NCBI GenBank assembly: GCA_001708385.1
Contig: CP012388.1
Coordinates: 2,542,001-2,606,000 of the forward strand
Direction: 5' to 3'
Length of the DNA stretch: 64,000 nt
Source: Flavobacterium psychrophilum
GTDB lineage: Bacteria; Bacteroidota; Bacteroidia; Flavobacteriales; Flavobacteriaceae
A program made the translations under genes and the position numbers. This document shows, piece after piece, positions 1 to 8,897 of the stretch (the stretch's first letter is position 1; every line of letters starts with the position of its first letter). The notes beneath the pieces were generated by a model, which was not told the DNA's origin, did not search any database, and saw only the letters and a list, made by a program, of their open reading frames with translations.

Positions 1-2
1 GA

Positions 3-2048
3 ATGCCTCACGGAACAGGATTACTGGGCGACCAATCTACTACGCAGTCGGCTGTGATAGTCCCTAAACCAGGCTCTAAAACACGTTTCTACATTTTTGC
101 GGCAGATGATGCCGGCGGTCCTAACGGGCTTACCTATTCTGAAGTTGATATAACTGCCGATAATGGTAACGGAGATGTAGTTGCAGCAAACACGAAACTG
201 GTAACTCCCGTTACCGAAAAAATTACTGCCGTATATGCAGATAATAACAAAGACGTTTGGGTAACAGTGCATAAATGGGGCAATGATGCCTTTTATAGCT
301 ACAAAGTTACTGCAGATGGTGTAGTTGCTACTCCTGTTATAAGCAATACCGGTATGGTTATAGATGGTGCCGACAATTCTGGACATTACGCAGGATGGAT
401 GAGCATTTCGCCAAATGGTAGAAAGCTCGCCGTTGCCAACGGACTTTTATCTGTAGAGTTGTTTGATTATGATACTCACACGGGTGTAGTAAGCAACGGC
501 AGAATTATTAAGTCGCCCGCAAAAAGCTATGGTGTAGAATTTTCGCCAAACAGTAAATTACTATATGTTACAAGCGAAAATATGCTGCTTCAGTATGATA
601 CTACTGCACAGGATATTCCTTCTACTCAGGTTACAGTTGGTACCATTGATGTTGCAAGCTCTATAAAGCTAACACCAAATTCTAAAATATTTGTGGTAAA
701 CAAATATCTCTCTAATACTTTATCGGTAATACGTAAACCCAATGTTCCAGGTGTTGGCTGTGAATTTGTGCTTGACACCGTAAATCTTAACGATAAAGAA
801 ACCTTCGTAGGGCTGCCTAACTTTGTGGTAGAGCCATATTACCTTTTTGATATAAAAACAAAGAGCGATTGTACCGACACGGTTGTATCATTCTCGACAG
901 AAGGTACAATGAATGCCGATAGCGTTATGTGGGATTTTGGAGATGGAAATACTTCTATAGATACAGAGGTATCGCATGAATATGCAAAATCGGGAACTTA
1001 TACAGTAAAGGCCAGAGCAAAAAGCGGAAGGGCTGTACGTTATTACTTTAAGGATGTGACGGTGTATAGTGCTCCTACAGCATTTCAGCCGGAAGATGTT
1101 GCTACGTGTGGTGATGAAAACGGTAATGGAACATTTTACCTGAAAGATCAGAATGTTAATGTACTTGCCGAACAACCGGCAAATGATTTTACAGTGAGTT
1201 ATTACGCGTCGCGATTGGATGCCGAAAGCGGAATTAACGCACTGAATTTAAGTTATACAGTTCCGGTTGGCGAGTATACTATATATGCAAAAGTAATTCG
1301 TAATGGCGGAACCTGTTTTGATATCACAAGTTTTACCGCTACCGTTATTGCTTCTCCTGAAATTGAAATGCCCGATAGCTACAGTTTTTGCGAAGGATCT
1401 TCGGTTAAGCTTCAGGCTCCAAAAGGCTTTGATACCTATACATGGAGTTTTGAAAATAAAACCATAAGTGGTACAAGCGATCAGGTTGTGCATAAAGCAG
1501 GAGAATATACGCTTACTGTTACAAGAGCAAGTGGCGATATTATTTGCGATGCTGCTAAAATAATTACAGTATATGAGTCGCACGATCCGGTTATAAAAAC
1601 GGTTGAGGTTAATGACTTAAACGAAAACAACAACACTGTAAATGTGGTTATGGCCACAGAAGGATATTACGAGTTTTCTATAGATGGTGTTAACTGGCAG
1701 GAAACATCATTTTTTCAAAATGTACATGCTGGCCATTATGAAATTATGGTAAAAAACGGATGTGGTGTTACATCTCAGGATGTGGCTGTGCTTATGTATC
1801 CTAAATTCTTTACGCCAAACGGAGATGGTTACCATGATAAGTGGCAAATAGATCACGCTTTCTATGCGCCCGATATAGCTGTTACTATCTACGACCGCTA
1901 TGGAAAGATACTGGCATCATTTAAAGGCACAAGCCCGGGTTGGGACGGAACACTAAACGGTTACCAGCTTCCGGCATCAGACTATTGGTTTGTGGCAACA
2001 CGGGCAAATGGAAAAGAATATAGAGGACACTTTTCTATGATGAGGTAA
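3..2048 (+). CDS. Secreted PKD-domain protein with type IX (type B) sorting domain, 5' partial
   Basis: The reading frame is open at the left edge, so the ATG at 3 is probably internal and the N-terminus with its signal peptide is missing. Residues 1-270 carry propeller-like repeats of the kind 'SPNGRKLAVANG' and 'SPNSKLLYVTSE'. A PKD domain follows at about 290-350 (MWDFGDGNTS, then SHEYAKSGTYTV), then Ig-like segments. The last 80 residues (FFTPNGDGYHDKW, YDRYGK, GWDGTLNG, LPASDYWF) are the gliding-motility-associated C-terminal domain that targets proteins to the type IX secretion system of Bacteroidota. The product is therefore expected to be exported across the outer membrane and held at the surface or released. 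The specific substrate or partner cannot be read from the sequence. A terminator follows directly. Confidence 0.9.
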   Translation: MPHGTGLLGDQSTTQSAVIVPKPGSKTRFYIFAADDAGGPNGLTYSEVDITADNGNGDVVAANTKLVTPVTEKITAVYADNNKDVWVTVHKWGNDAFYSYKVTADGVVATPVISNTGMVIDGADNSGHYAGWMSISPNGRKLAVANGLLSVELFDYDTHTGVVSNGRIIKSPAKSYGVEFSPNSKLLYVTSENMLLQYDTTAQDIPSTQVTVGTIDVASSIKLTPNSKIFVVNKYLSNTLSVIRKPNVPGVGCEFVLDTVNLNDKETFVGLPNFVVEPYYLFDIKTKSDCTDTVVSFSTEGTMNADSVMWDFGDGNTSIDTEVSHEYAKSGTYTVKARAKSGRAVRYYFKDVTVYSAPTAFQPEDVATCGDENGNGTFYLKDQNVNVLAEQPANDFTVSYYASRLDAESGINALNLSYTVPVGEYTIYAKVIRNGGTCFDITSFTATVIASPEIEMPDSYSFCEGSSVKLQAPKGFDTYTWSFENKTISGTSDQVVHKAGEYTLTVTRASGDIICDAAKIITVYESHDPVIKTVEVNDLNENNNTVNVVMATEGYYEFSIDGVNWQETSFFQNVHAGHYEIMVKNGCGVTSQDVAVLMYPKFFTPNGDGYHDKWQIDHAFYAPDIAVTIYDRYGKILASFKGTSPGWDGTLNGYQLPASDYWFVATRANGKEYRGHFSMMR

Positions 2049-2070
2049 GTATACATTTACAAAATAAAGA

Positions 2071-2098
2071 GGCTGTGCATATTGCACGGCCTTTGTTA
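2071..2098 (+). terminator. Intrinsic terminator after the secreted PKD protein
   Basis: A 9-base stem (GGCTGTGCA with TGCACGGCC, one T-G wobble) closes a 3-base loop and is followed by a T-rich run. It lies 22 bases after the stop codon. Confidence 0.7.
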
Positions 2099-2204
2099 TT
2101 TCGATAAATGTGCAGTTCGTCGTTTTTTTTGGTAGTGTGCAGAATAAGAGTTTATAAACCGGAAAATTTAATAGTTTCGCAATGTTAAAAAAAACTTAAT
2201 TTTC

Positions 2205-2212
2205 TAAATTTG
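2205..2212 (+). promoter_or_regulatory. Candidate -7 box for the 144-residue membrane protein
   Basis: TAAATTTG matches the Bacteroidota -7 consensus TAnnTTTG exactly and lies 24 bases before the ATG at 2237. No convincing -33 TTTG is present at the expected distance. Confidence 0.5.
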
Positions 2213-2236
2213 TTATAAATTCTAATACCGTTCCCC

Positions 2237-2671
2237 ATGCATAACTACATTCTATTTATTGGTCTTATGGCGGCATTTATGTTCTTTCTTATAGATAAGA
2301 ATTTGCTACCCGGTACGTTGATTGCGAAAAAGCAGATACTTGAAAGGCTTGCAAGTAATAAACAGAGGGATGTAGAACTTCGAACTGCGTTTGAAAATCT
2401 TGTGGCGTTTAATAGTGCGTGGTCGCTTATCGCTTTTCCTGATAGCGATGTTACCTACGCAGAATATATAGACCTGCTGAATGAGAAAGCAAGTATGGAA
2501 TATGCAGATTTGGAGTTTGAAAATCTTAGGTCGCGCAGACTGAACAGGCGTGAAACCGCCGATTATCTTGAAAAGATAAAAGGACAGGAAGATGCACTTC
2601 AGGCACTTCAGGCCGATCTTAATTTTCAAAAGAAGCAGTTCAGACAGGTAACGTTACTTTCGGCGTCTTAA
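2237..2671 (+). CDS. Small membrane-anchored protein of unknown function
   Basis: This 144-residue protein is not recognised. It opens with one hydrophobic segment at about residues 3-18 (ILFIGLMAAFMFFLI), and the rest is charged and probably helical, rich in Lys, Arg, Glu and Leu (for example KIKGQEDALQALQADL), which suggests a coiled coil facing the cytoplasm or periplasm. The ATG at 2237 sits 24 bases after a good -7 box. It is flanked by a terminator upstream and by 198 bases before the radical SAM gene, so it appears to be transcribed alone. No catalytic motif is visible. Confidence 0.65.
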   Translation: MHNYILFIGLMAAFMFFLIDKNLLPGTLIAKKQILERLASNKQRDVELRTAFENLVAFNSAWSLIAFPDSDVTYAEYIDLLNEKASMEYADLEFENLRSRRLNRRETADYLEKIKGQEDALQALQADLNFQKKQFRQVTLLSAS

Positions 2672-2854
2672 ATTTCTCACCGCTATCCTTTAAGAATTCT
2701 ATGGCTTATGTAAGAGTCATAAGAGTTTACATGCTAAAAAAATAACAGCCACTTTTGTATGCCCTTTATTTATTGGGCAATGCATTTTTGTTGATAACCT
2801 GCCGCGCAGTTTAACGCAAAAACACATCGCTATTTCTTACTTTGCTTCGGGTAA

Positions 2855-2862
2855 AAAGGAGG
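2855..2862 (+). promoter_or_regulatory. Strong Shine-Dalgarno site before the radical SAM gene
   Basis: AAAGGAGG ends 7 bases before the ATG at 2870. This is a near-perfect anti-16S match, unlike almost every other start in this window, where none is seen. It fixes the start codon. Confidence 0.7.
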
Positions 2863-2869
2863 CAAAAAG

Positions 2870-3925
2870 ATGGAAAAGAATAAGATAAAAGGACAGGGAG
2901 CGGTAACAAATATTCATAATCACTTTATTAAGAACCGCTACGAAACGTCTATCTATCAGGATGATTACGAAGAGGAAATTGCCAAAACCAAAGTGCTGGA
3001 GGTTTTTCCTAAAACGATTGTCAATCCTGTAAAGAGCCCCGATCTTTCTATGGCCTATTCTATGAACCCTTATCAGGGATGCGAGCATGGCTGTGCCTAT
3101 TGTTTTGCGCGCCCAACACATGAATATTGGGGATATAGCGCGGGCGTAGATTTTGAGCGTGTTATTATGGCAAAGAAAAATGCGCCACAGCTCTTAGAAA
3201 AGTTCTTCCAGAAGCGTGGCTATAAGCCCGAACCTATCTTAATGTCCGGTAATACCGATTGTTACCAACCCATAGAGCGCAAGCTTGAAATTACCCGTGC
3301 ACTTTTGCAGGTGTGTCTTGATTACCGGCATCCGGTCAGCGTGCTTACTAAGAATGCGCTTATTACCCGCGATATTGATATACTTGTAAAGCTAGCCGAA
3401 AAAAACCTTGTAAACGTATCGCTAAGCATTCCGACAATAGACGAGGATTTAAGGCGTAAACTCGAGCCGCGCACATCTTCCGTCAATACAAAGCTAAAAG
3501 CGCTGGAAACGCTTTCTAAAGAGGGAATTCCTACCCATGTAATGGTCGCTCCGATGATACCCGGACTAAATACGCCCGAAATTCTTACGATAGTAAAAAC
3601 TATTGCCGAAAAAGGCGCCCAAAGCTTTGGGTATACACTTGTTCGCCTTAACGATACAGTTGAGCCTGTTTTCATAGACTGGCTAGAAGAGCATTACCCC
3701 GATCGTAAAGATAAAGTACTACACCAGATAGCCTCAATGCACGGCGGTAAGCTTGGCGAAAAGCAGGTTTTTAAACGCCGCACCGGCGAAGGAAACATTG
3801 CGGATATGATTCACACGACTTTTAAAATTGCCCGCCAGAAATTCTTTTCAGGTAAAGACCCGGTGCAGCCCTTGGCAATTCATCATTTTGATGGCACAAA
3901 AGGGGAGCAGCTGAGTCTTTTTTAG
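2870..3925 (+). CDS. PA0069/SplB-like radical SAM protein
   Basis: This 351-residue protein carries the radical SAM cluster motif CxxxCxxC as CEHGCAYC (Cys71, Cys75, Cys78), preceded by the 'SMNPYQG' signature of the PA0069/Rv2578c family and followed by FARPTHEYWG. It should bind a 4Fe-4S cluster and cleave S-adenosylmethionine to start radical chemistry. Later blocks (SGNTDCYQPIE, SVLTKNALITRDID, SLSIPTID, LEPRTSS, APMIPGLN) form the TIM-barrel core and are typical of this group, which is related to spore photoproduct lyase. The substrate of the family is unknown to me. The ATG at 2870 is supported by a strong Shine-Dalgarno site. The gene seems to be monocistronic. Confidence 0.88.
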   Translation: MEKNKIKGQGAVTNIHNHFIKNRYETSIYQDDYEEEIAKTKVLEVFPKTIVNPVKSPDLSMAYSMNPYQGCEHGCAYCFARPTHEYWGYSAGVDFERVIMAKKNAPQLLEKFFQKRGYKPEPILMSGNTDCYQPIERKLEITRALLQVCLDYRHPVSVLTKNALITRDIDILVKLAEKNLVNVSLSIPTIDEDLRRKLEPRTSSVNTKLKALETLSKEGIPTHVMVAPMIPGLNTPEILTIVKTIAEKGAQSFGYTLVRLNDTVEPVFIDWLEEHYPDRKDKVLHQIASMHGGKLGEKQVFKRRTGEGNIADMIHTTFKIARQKFFSGKDPVQPLAIHHFDGTKGEQLSLF

Positions 3926-3984
3926 GATCAGACCTTGCACGGCTAAATAGTCATTATAGGTCAATTTATCTTACTTTAACAGAT

Positions 3985-4080
3985 ATATTAGGCTAAAGCC
4001 ATTAAAATAGACTTCTATACCGGGATTTATTTTATGTTTTGCCGCTGGCTTTAGCCAGAGGATGAAAGAATTCATTATCA
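3985..4080. repeat. REP-like dispersed repeat with GGCTAAAGCC/GGCTTTAGCC arms
   Basis: GGCTAAAGCC near 3991 and its reverse complement GGCTTTAGCC near 4048 flank about 45 AT-rich bases containing 'cttctatacc'. This arrangement resembles a repeat family that I remember as common between genes in Flavobacterium genomes; that family assignment is from memory. It lies in the 3' region of the radical SAM gene, convergent with pyk. The remaining bases of 3926-4160 show no gene. Confidence 0.5.
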
Positions 4081-4160
4081 TTTAAGCTCAAATAACAAAA
4101 CCTGTGTGGTAGCAAGTAGAAAGAAACAATTTGTGCAACTATTGGCGAAATTTTCCAAAT

Positions 4161-4192
4161 AAAAAAAGCCACCCTTTTCAGGACGGCTTTTT
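4161..4192 (-). terminator. Intrinsic terminator of pyk
   Basis: Read on the minus strand, AAAAAGCC pairs with GGCTTTTT around a partly paired loop and is followed by a T run. It begins 30 bases after the pyk stop codon. Confidence 0.75.
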
Positions 4193-4222
4193 AATAGATA
4201 TTCTTTTTTGGAAAGAAAGCTG

Positions 4223-5653
4223 TTACTCGATTTCAGATACCCTTAGGGTGTTAACCATACCTTTATCTACAACAGGCATTGCTGCAAGGTTGATAAGGAA
4301 GTCACCTTTTTCAACAAATCCTTTTTCTTTAGCAATCTGGTTAACGTCTTCTACGGTTTCATCTGTACTAGAGAATTTGTCGTAGAAAAATGCATTAACA
4401 CCCCAAAGAAGGTTAAGCTGTGTAAGGATAGTTCTGTTAGATGTAAATACTAAAATAGGTGCGCTTGGCCTCCATGCAGAGATCTGGAATGCTGTATACC
4501 CACTGTTTGTAAGTGTACAGATACCTTTAGCTTTAATTACGTTAGCCATTTGTGCTGCGTGGTGACAAATTGTTTTAGTAATAAAACGTTTTGTACGAAC
4601 CTGTGGTGTGTTTTGTGGTACAGTAATTAGCGGAGAATCTTCAACAGCTTCAATAATCTGTGTCATTTTCTCGATAACCTGAACCGGGTAGTTACCTACA
4701 GATGTTTCGCCTGAAAGCATTACGGCATCAGCACCATCCATTACAGAGTTGGCAACGTCGTTTACTTCAGCACGTGTAGGTGTAAGGCTAGTAATCATTG
4801 TTTCCATCATCTGGGTAGCAACAATTACAGGTATACGTGCCGTTTTAGCACGGTTGATAAGTTTTTTCTGGATAAGCGGAACCTCCTGTGCAGGAATTTC
4901 AACACCAAGGTCTCCACGGGCAACCATAAGTCCGTCACAGAAAGCAACGATCTTGTCGATGTTCTCAACACCTTCCGGTTTCTCGATCTTAGCAATAATC
5001 GGAATTTTATGTGCAGAGTGCTCGCTGATAAGGTCCTGAAGCTCTTCAAGGTCTTTTGGCGTACGCACAAAAGAAAGAGCGATCCAGTCTACCTTTTCTT
5101 TACATGCAAAAATAGCATCTCTGATATCTTTTTCTGTAAGCGCAGGAAGCGATACTTTTGTATTAGGAAGGTTTACACCTTTTTTAGATTTAAGAGGGCC
5201 ACCTTGTATAACCATGGTTTTAACCTCGTCACGACGGTTTGTTTCAAGAACCTCAAACATAAGTTTACCATCGTCAAGAAGTATTTTCTCTCCTGGGTTA
5301 ACATCGTTAGGGAACTCTTTGTAGTTCATGTAAACTCTTTCTGCAGTACCAGGCACGTCTTCAGCTGTCTGGAAAGTGATAATATCACCCCTGTTTACAA
5401 TAACATCCTCTTTCATTACCCCAACACGAAGTTTAGGGCCTTGTAAATCGGCTAATATAGAAGTGTTGTAGCCAAACTCGTCATTAAGGCCTCTAATCAT
5501 TTCTATACGTTCTTTAACGTCAGTATAGTCAGCATGAGAGAAGTTAATCCTGAATACGTTTACACCTGCATCGATCATATCTTTCAGTACTTCCCTTGTA
5601 CTGCATGCAGGTCCTAATGTTGCTACAATTTTAGTTTTTTTTCTTGTCGGCAT
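4223..5653 (-). CDS. pyk: Pyruvate kinase
   Basis: Pyruvate kinase converts phosphoenolpyruvate and ADP to pyruvate and ATP, the last step of glycolysis, in the cytoplasm. The 476-residue length and motifs fit the bacterial family: TKIVATLGPACSTRE at the start, RINFSHADY, the B domain around 70-170, the signature IIAKIEKPEGVENID near residue 215 with the catalytic Lys, and MVARGDLGVEIP with metal and phosphate ligands. VIVATQMMETM and MDGADAVMLSGET complete the barrel. The stop of the upstream IPExxxVDY gene is only 4 bases from the ATG at 5653, so the two form an operon, an arrangement I recall as usual in Flavobacteriaceae. Confidence 0.97.
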   Translation of the reverse strand: MPTRKKTKIVATLGPACSTREVLKDMIDAGVNVFRINFSHADYTDVKERIEMIRGLNDEFGYNTSILADLQGPKLRVGVMKEDVIVNRGDIITFQTAEDVPGTAERVYMNYKEFPNDVNPGEKILLDDGKLMFEVLETNRRDEVKTMVIQGGPLKSKKGVNLPNTKVSLPALTEKDIRDAIFACKEKVDWIALSFVRTPKDLEELQDLISEHSAHKIPIIAKIEKPEGVENIDKIVAFCDGLMVARGDLGVEIPAQEVPLIQKKLINRAKTARIPVIVATQMMETMITSLTPTRAEVNDVANSVMDGADAVMLSGETSVGNYPVQVIEKMTQIIEAVEDSPLITVPQNTPQVRTKRFITKTICHHAAQMANVIKAKGICTLTNSGYTAFQISAWRPSAPILVFTSNRTILTQLNLLWGVNAFFYDKFSSTDETVEDVNQIAKEKGFVEKGDFLINLAAMPVVDKGMVNTLRVSEIE

Positions 5654-5657
5654 TCTT

Positions 5658-6146
5658 TTAAAAAATTAAATTGTTTTTAGATTTCAATTTCTTGTGATCA
5701 ATAGTATAGGCTGTGGTAATCTGGTTAATGTGCAATAGTTTTTCAACTACTTCATCGGGCTCAAAGAGCGACGGCACATTTTCAATCTTTAGCACATAAT
5801 CCACCTTTTTAAGTTCGGGCATCAGAAAAACGCTTGTTTGTATTGACAAGCCCGTGTCTTCAAATAAAGAGGTTGTTGTGTTGCTTTGCATAGACATTAC
5901 CCTGTTCTTGTTTTGTATCAGGTTCCATGCGCTTTCGTTACCGGGGTCTTCAAAGATAAACCTTGAAAAACAGCTTTCCCCTTCGTTAATGGTGACCCAA
6001 ATATCATTCGGGCTCTTCTCAAGCAGTATAGATAATTCCCTGTTTATAAAATAGGCAAGCCTATAATCCTCAAGGGAAGAATGTATGGCAATCAATTCGT
6101 AATCGACTGTAACAAAATCGTCAATCATTAATTTGTAAGTAGCCAT
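5658..6146 (-). CDS. IPExxxVDY family protein
   Basis: This 162-residue protein matches the Bacteroidota family named for the motif IPExxxVDY, seen here as MPELKKVDY in the C-terminal half. The family has no known function. The N-terminus (ATYKLMIDDFVTVDYELIAIHSSLEDYRLAYFIN) is also typical. No signal peptide or membrane segment is seen, so it is probably cytoplasmic. It lies 4 bases upstream of pyk on the same strand and is first in a two-gene operon, so a role linked to pyruvate kinase expression or activity can be guessed but not shown. Confidence 0.85.
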   Translation of the reverse strand: MATYKLMIDDFVTVDYELIAIHSSLEDYRLAYFINRELSILLEKSPNDIWVTINEGESCFSRFIFEDPGNESAWNLIQNKNRVMSMQSNTTTSLFEDTGLSIQTSVFLMPELKKVDYVLKIENVPSLFEPDEVVEKLLHINQITTAYTIDHKKLKSKNNLIF

Positions 6147-6264
6147 AGTTGATACTAAAATAACGACCGTAAATATACAACTTAATGTTAAGAATAAAGA
6201 CCCTAACTCATTAAGTTTGTGCTATTTTATTCACGAAAACGTTATAGTTTGATGTGAACTTGCC

Positions 6265-7011
6265 TTATTTTTTGTTAATTTTTTCCTGAAATGCAAAAAA
6301 AGCGCGTTGAGATGCTTTCTCTTCTGCCTTTTTCTTAGAAGTGGCTCTGGCGCGTGCAATTATCCTGCCGTCTATTTTGAGTTTTACAGCAAAATGCTTC
6401 TGTCCTTCAGTACCATTGTCTTCGTAAACCTCGTACTGAAAGCTTTTCTTTTGTTTTTGGCACCATTCTATAACAAGGCTTTTGTAGCTTATAACCTTGC
6501 CTTCCAGTTTAGGAATATCTACATAAGGGGCAATTACTTTTTTCTGGATAAATTTCTCGCACCATACAAAGCCGCGATCAAGATAGATAGCGCCAATAAG
6601 GGCTTCAAAAAGATTGCCGTGAATGTTTTCGCCAAAATGCTGTGCCGATACTTTGCTCTCTACCCATTTTATAAGGTTAAGGTCGCGGCCAAGCTCGTTA
6701 AGATGCTCGCGGCTCACAATTTTAGAACGCATTTTGGTAAGATAGCCTTCGTCTCCTGTAGGAACTTCGTTAAACAGGTGTGCGGCAATTACAGAGCCTA
6801 ACATAGCGTCGCCCAAAAACTCCAGTCTCTCGTAATTTACGGGATGCCCGTTTTCGTCCAGCTTGTTAGACGACCTGTGGGTAAATGCCCTGCGGTAGTG
6901 GGTAATTTCGGTTGGCTGAAAGCCAAGTATTTTGGTCATCTCCTCAAAAAAAATCCCGTCTTCCGGAGAGAGACGGGTATTTTTAGAGAATATTTTTTTA
7001 ATGATACCCAT
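6265..7011 (-). CDS. rnc: Ribonuclease III
   Basis: RNase III cleaves double-stranded RNA, processing rRNA precursors and regulating mRNAs. The 248-residue protein has the signature ERLEFLGDAMLG at about residues 61-72, with the metal-binding Glu and Asp, and the second acidic cluster near residue 135 (NLFEALIGAIYLD). The C-terminal 70 residues are a double-stranded RNA-binding domain (SYKSLVIEWCQKQ, then ARARATSKKKAEEKASQRA). It sits 12 bases downstream of fabF on the same strand, in the common bacterial order acpP-fabF-rnc. It is the last gene of that group. Confidence 0.96.
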   Translation of the reverse strand: MGIIKKIFSKNTRLSPEDGIFFEEMTKILGFQPTEITHYRRAFTHRSSNKLDENGHPVNYERLEFLGDAMLGSVIAAHLFNEVPTGDEGYLTKMRSKIVSREHLNELGRDLNLIKWVESKVSAQHFGENIHGNLFEALIGAIYLDRGFVWCEKFIQKKVIAPYVDIPKLEGKVISYKSLVIEWCQKQKKSFQYEVYEDNGTEGQKHFAVKLKIDGRIIARARATSKKKAEEKASQRAFFAFQEKINKK

Positions 7012-7023
7012 AATCTGGTATTA

Positions 7024-8277
7024 TTAAAGATCTATTTTTTTCACAAGTACACAAGCATTGTGTCCGCCAAACCCAAAGGTATTACTCATTACCACTTTCA
7101 TGTCTCTTTTCTGAGCCTTGTTAAAGGTAAAGTTAAGCTTAGGGTCTATGTTCTCATCATCCGTAAAGTGGTTGATAGTTGGTGGTACAATACCGTGTTT
7201 TATAGACAGGATAGAAGCTATAGTCTCGATGGCTCCGGCAGCACCTAAAAGGTGGCCTGTCATAGATTTTGTAGAGTTTAGGTTAAGGTTGTAAGCATGT
7301 TCACCAAAAACTTCAATAATAGCTTTAGATTCTGCTATGTCGCCAAGAGGTGTAGATGTACCGTGCATGTTAACACCGTCTACATCTTCCGGTTTTAAGC
7401 CGGCATCCCTTAAGCAGTTTATCATAACATTGCGTGCGCCAAGCCCTTCCGGGTGTGGAGCAGTAATGTGGTGTGCATCGGCACTCATACCTCCGCCGCC
7501 AACTTCGCAATATATAGTTGCGCCCCTTGCAATAGCGTGCTCATACTCTTCAAGTACAAGTGCACCTGCCCCTTCGCCAAGAACAAAACCTTCACGGTCT
7601 TTATCCATTGGGCGGGATGCCGTTTGCGGGTCGTCGTTTCTTGTAGAAAGTGCGTGCATAGCGTTAAAACCGCCCATGCCCGCAATTGTAACTGCTGCTT
7701 CACTACCACCGGTAAGAATAACATCTGCATGTCCTAACCTAATGTAGTTAAATGCGTCTATCATAGCATTGGTAGACGATGCACAAGCAGAAACCGTTGT
7801 AAAGTTAGGTCCCCTGAAGCCATATTTTATAGAGATGTGGCCTCCGGCAATGTCTGCAATCATTTTAGGGATAAAGAATGGGTTAAATTTAGGTACTCCC
7901 GGTCCTTTGGCCCAGTTGATAACTTCCTCCTGGAAAGTTTCAAGTCCGCCAATACCAGAGCCCCATATTACGCCAACTCTGTCTTTATCTAAAGTGTCAA
8001 AGTCAAATTTTGCATCTTTAACCGCTTCATCTGTAGCAACAATGGCATACTGAGCGTAACGGTCCATTTTTCTTGCTTCTTTACGGTCTATAAAATCTTC
8101 AACATTGAAATTTTTTACCTCACAGGCAAATTTAGTCTTGAAGTTAGTCGTGTCGAAATAAGTAATAGGGGCAGCACCGCTTACTCCGTTAATAAGCGCA
8201 TTCCAGTATTCTTCAACGTTATTTCCTATAGGTGTAAGTGCTCCCAGTCCTGTTACTACAACTCTTCTTAATTTCAT
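7024..8277 (-). CDS. fabF: 3-oxoacyl-ACP synthase II (KAS II)
   Basis: FabF condenses malonyl-ACP with acyl-ACP in fatty acid elongation in the cytoplasm. The 417-residue length is normal. The active-site Cys lies in TVSACASSTNAM (about residue 165), and the catalytic His residues in MHGTSTPLGD (about 305) and SMTGHLLGAAG (about 340). The N-terminus (RRVVVTGLGALTPIG) and C-terminus (MSNTFGFGGHNACVL) are complete. It lies between acpP and rnc on the same strand; a strong hairpin in the 206-base acpP-fabF gap suggests that part of the transcription stops before fabF. Confidence 0.97.
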   Translation of the reverse strand: MKLRRVVVTGLGALTPIGNNVEEYWNALINGVSGAAPITYFDTTNFKTKFACEVKNFNVEDFIDRKEARKMDRYAQYAIVATDEAVKDAKFDFDTLDKDRVGVIWGSGIGGLETFQEEVINWAKGPGVPKFNPFFIPKMIADIAGGHISIKYGFRGPNFTTVSACASSTNAMIDAFNYIRLGHADVILTGGSEAAVTIAGMGGFNAMHALSTRNDDPQTASRPMDKDREGFVLGEGAGALVLEEYEHAIARGATIYCEVGGGGMSADAHHITAPHPEGLGARNVMINCLRDAGLKPEDVDGVNMHGTSTPLGDIAESKAIIEVFGEHAYNLNLNSTKSMTGHLLGAAGAIETIASILSIKHGIVPPTINHFTDDENIDPKLNFTFNKAQKRDMKVVMSNTFGFGGHNACVLVKKIDL

Positions 8278-8441
8278 AAGGTCAATTTTATAGTTTCAAA
8301 TTTATAGAACAATACCCATGTGCTCTACTAAAAGATAAGAAAACATGGGCATTGGTGATATTTTTTTATGAAAGTGCTTTATCTTTAAAAGACTCTCATC
8401 TTTTTTCGGGTGATTTTGGCCTTAATTTTCCAATAAATAAT

Positions 8442-8474
8442 AACATCCATGTAATTAAGCACTACATGGATGTT
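8442..8474 (-). terminator. Hairpin between acpP and fabF (partial terminator or processing site)
   Basis: A perfect 12-base stem (AACATCCATGTA with TACATGGATGTT) closes a 9-base loop. On the minus strand it is followed by ATTATTTATT rather than a full T run, so it may be a leaky terminator or a processing or stability hairpin. It lies 10 bases downstream of the acpP stop. Confidence 0.6.
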
Positions 8475-8483
8475 TAATATTTA

Positions 8484-8720
8484 TTATTTTTTTGCTTCTT
8501 CGATGTAAGAAATAGCCTGACCAACAGTAGAAATGTTTTCTGCCTGATCATCCGGAATCTGAATGTCAAATTCTTTTTCAAACTCCATAATAAGCTCAAC
8601 AGTGTCTAATGAATCCGCTCCTAGATCATTTGTGAAGCTAGCTTCTGTTACAACCTCGTTTTCGTCAACACCTAATTTGTCTACGATAATCGCTTTTACT
8701 CTTGATGCAATGTCTGACAT
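8484..8720 (-). CDS. acpP: Acyl carrier protein
   Basis: This 78-residue acidic protein carries the growing acyl chain in fatty acid synthesis on a phosphopantetheine arm. The attachment Ser is in the invariant [15 protein letters not shown] motif (about residue 37). The fold and length are standard ([15 protein letters not shown] at the start, [17 protein letters not shown] at the end). It is first in the acpP-fabF-rnc group. A perfect -7 box (TATTTTTG, 8752-8759 on the minus strand) gives a leader of about 25 bases. Confidence 0.97.
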   Translation of the reverse strand: MSDIASRVKAIIVDKLGVDENEVVTEASFTNDLGADSLDTVELIMEFEKEFDIQIPDDQAENISTVGQAISYIEEAKK

Positions 8721-8751
8721 AATCTTTAATTTTAGAATTTAAATTGAATGG

Positions 8752-8759
8752 CAAAAATA
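8752..8759 (-). promoter_or_regulatory. -7 box of the acpP promoter
   Basis: TATTTTTG on the minus strand matches TAnnTTTG and lies 31 bases before the acpP start. No clear -33 TTTG stands at 19-21 bases. Confidence 0.55.
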
Positions 8760-8897
8760 AAAAACTTTATTTTAAAACCGCATCTTCGTCAAAAAATGTA
8801 GCACTAAAGTAGAAAATTAATTTTAGAATGTTCTTAAAACGCCGTTATTTTGCAGGATATTAAACTTTTTCGCGTACCGTAAAATTCTTTCCAAAAA

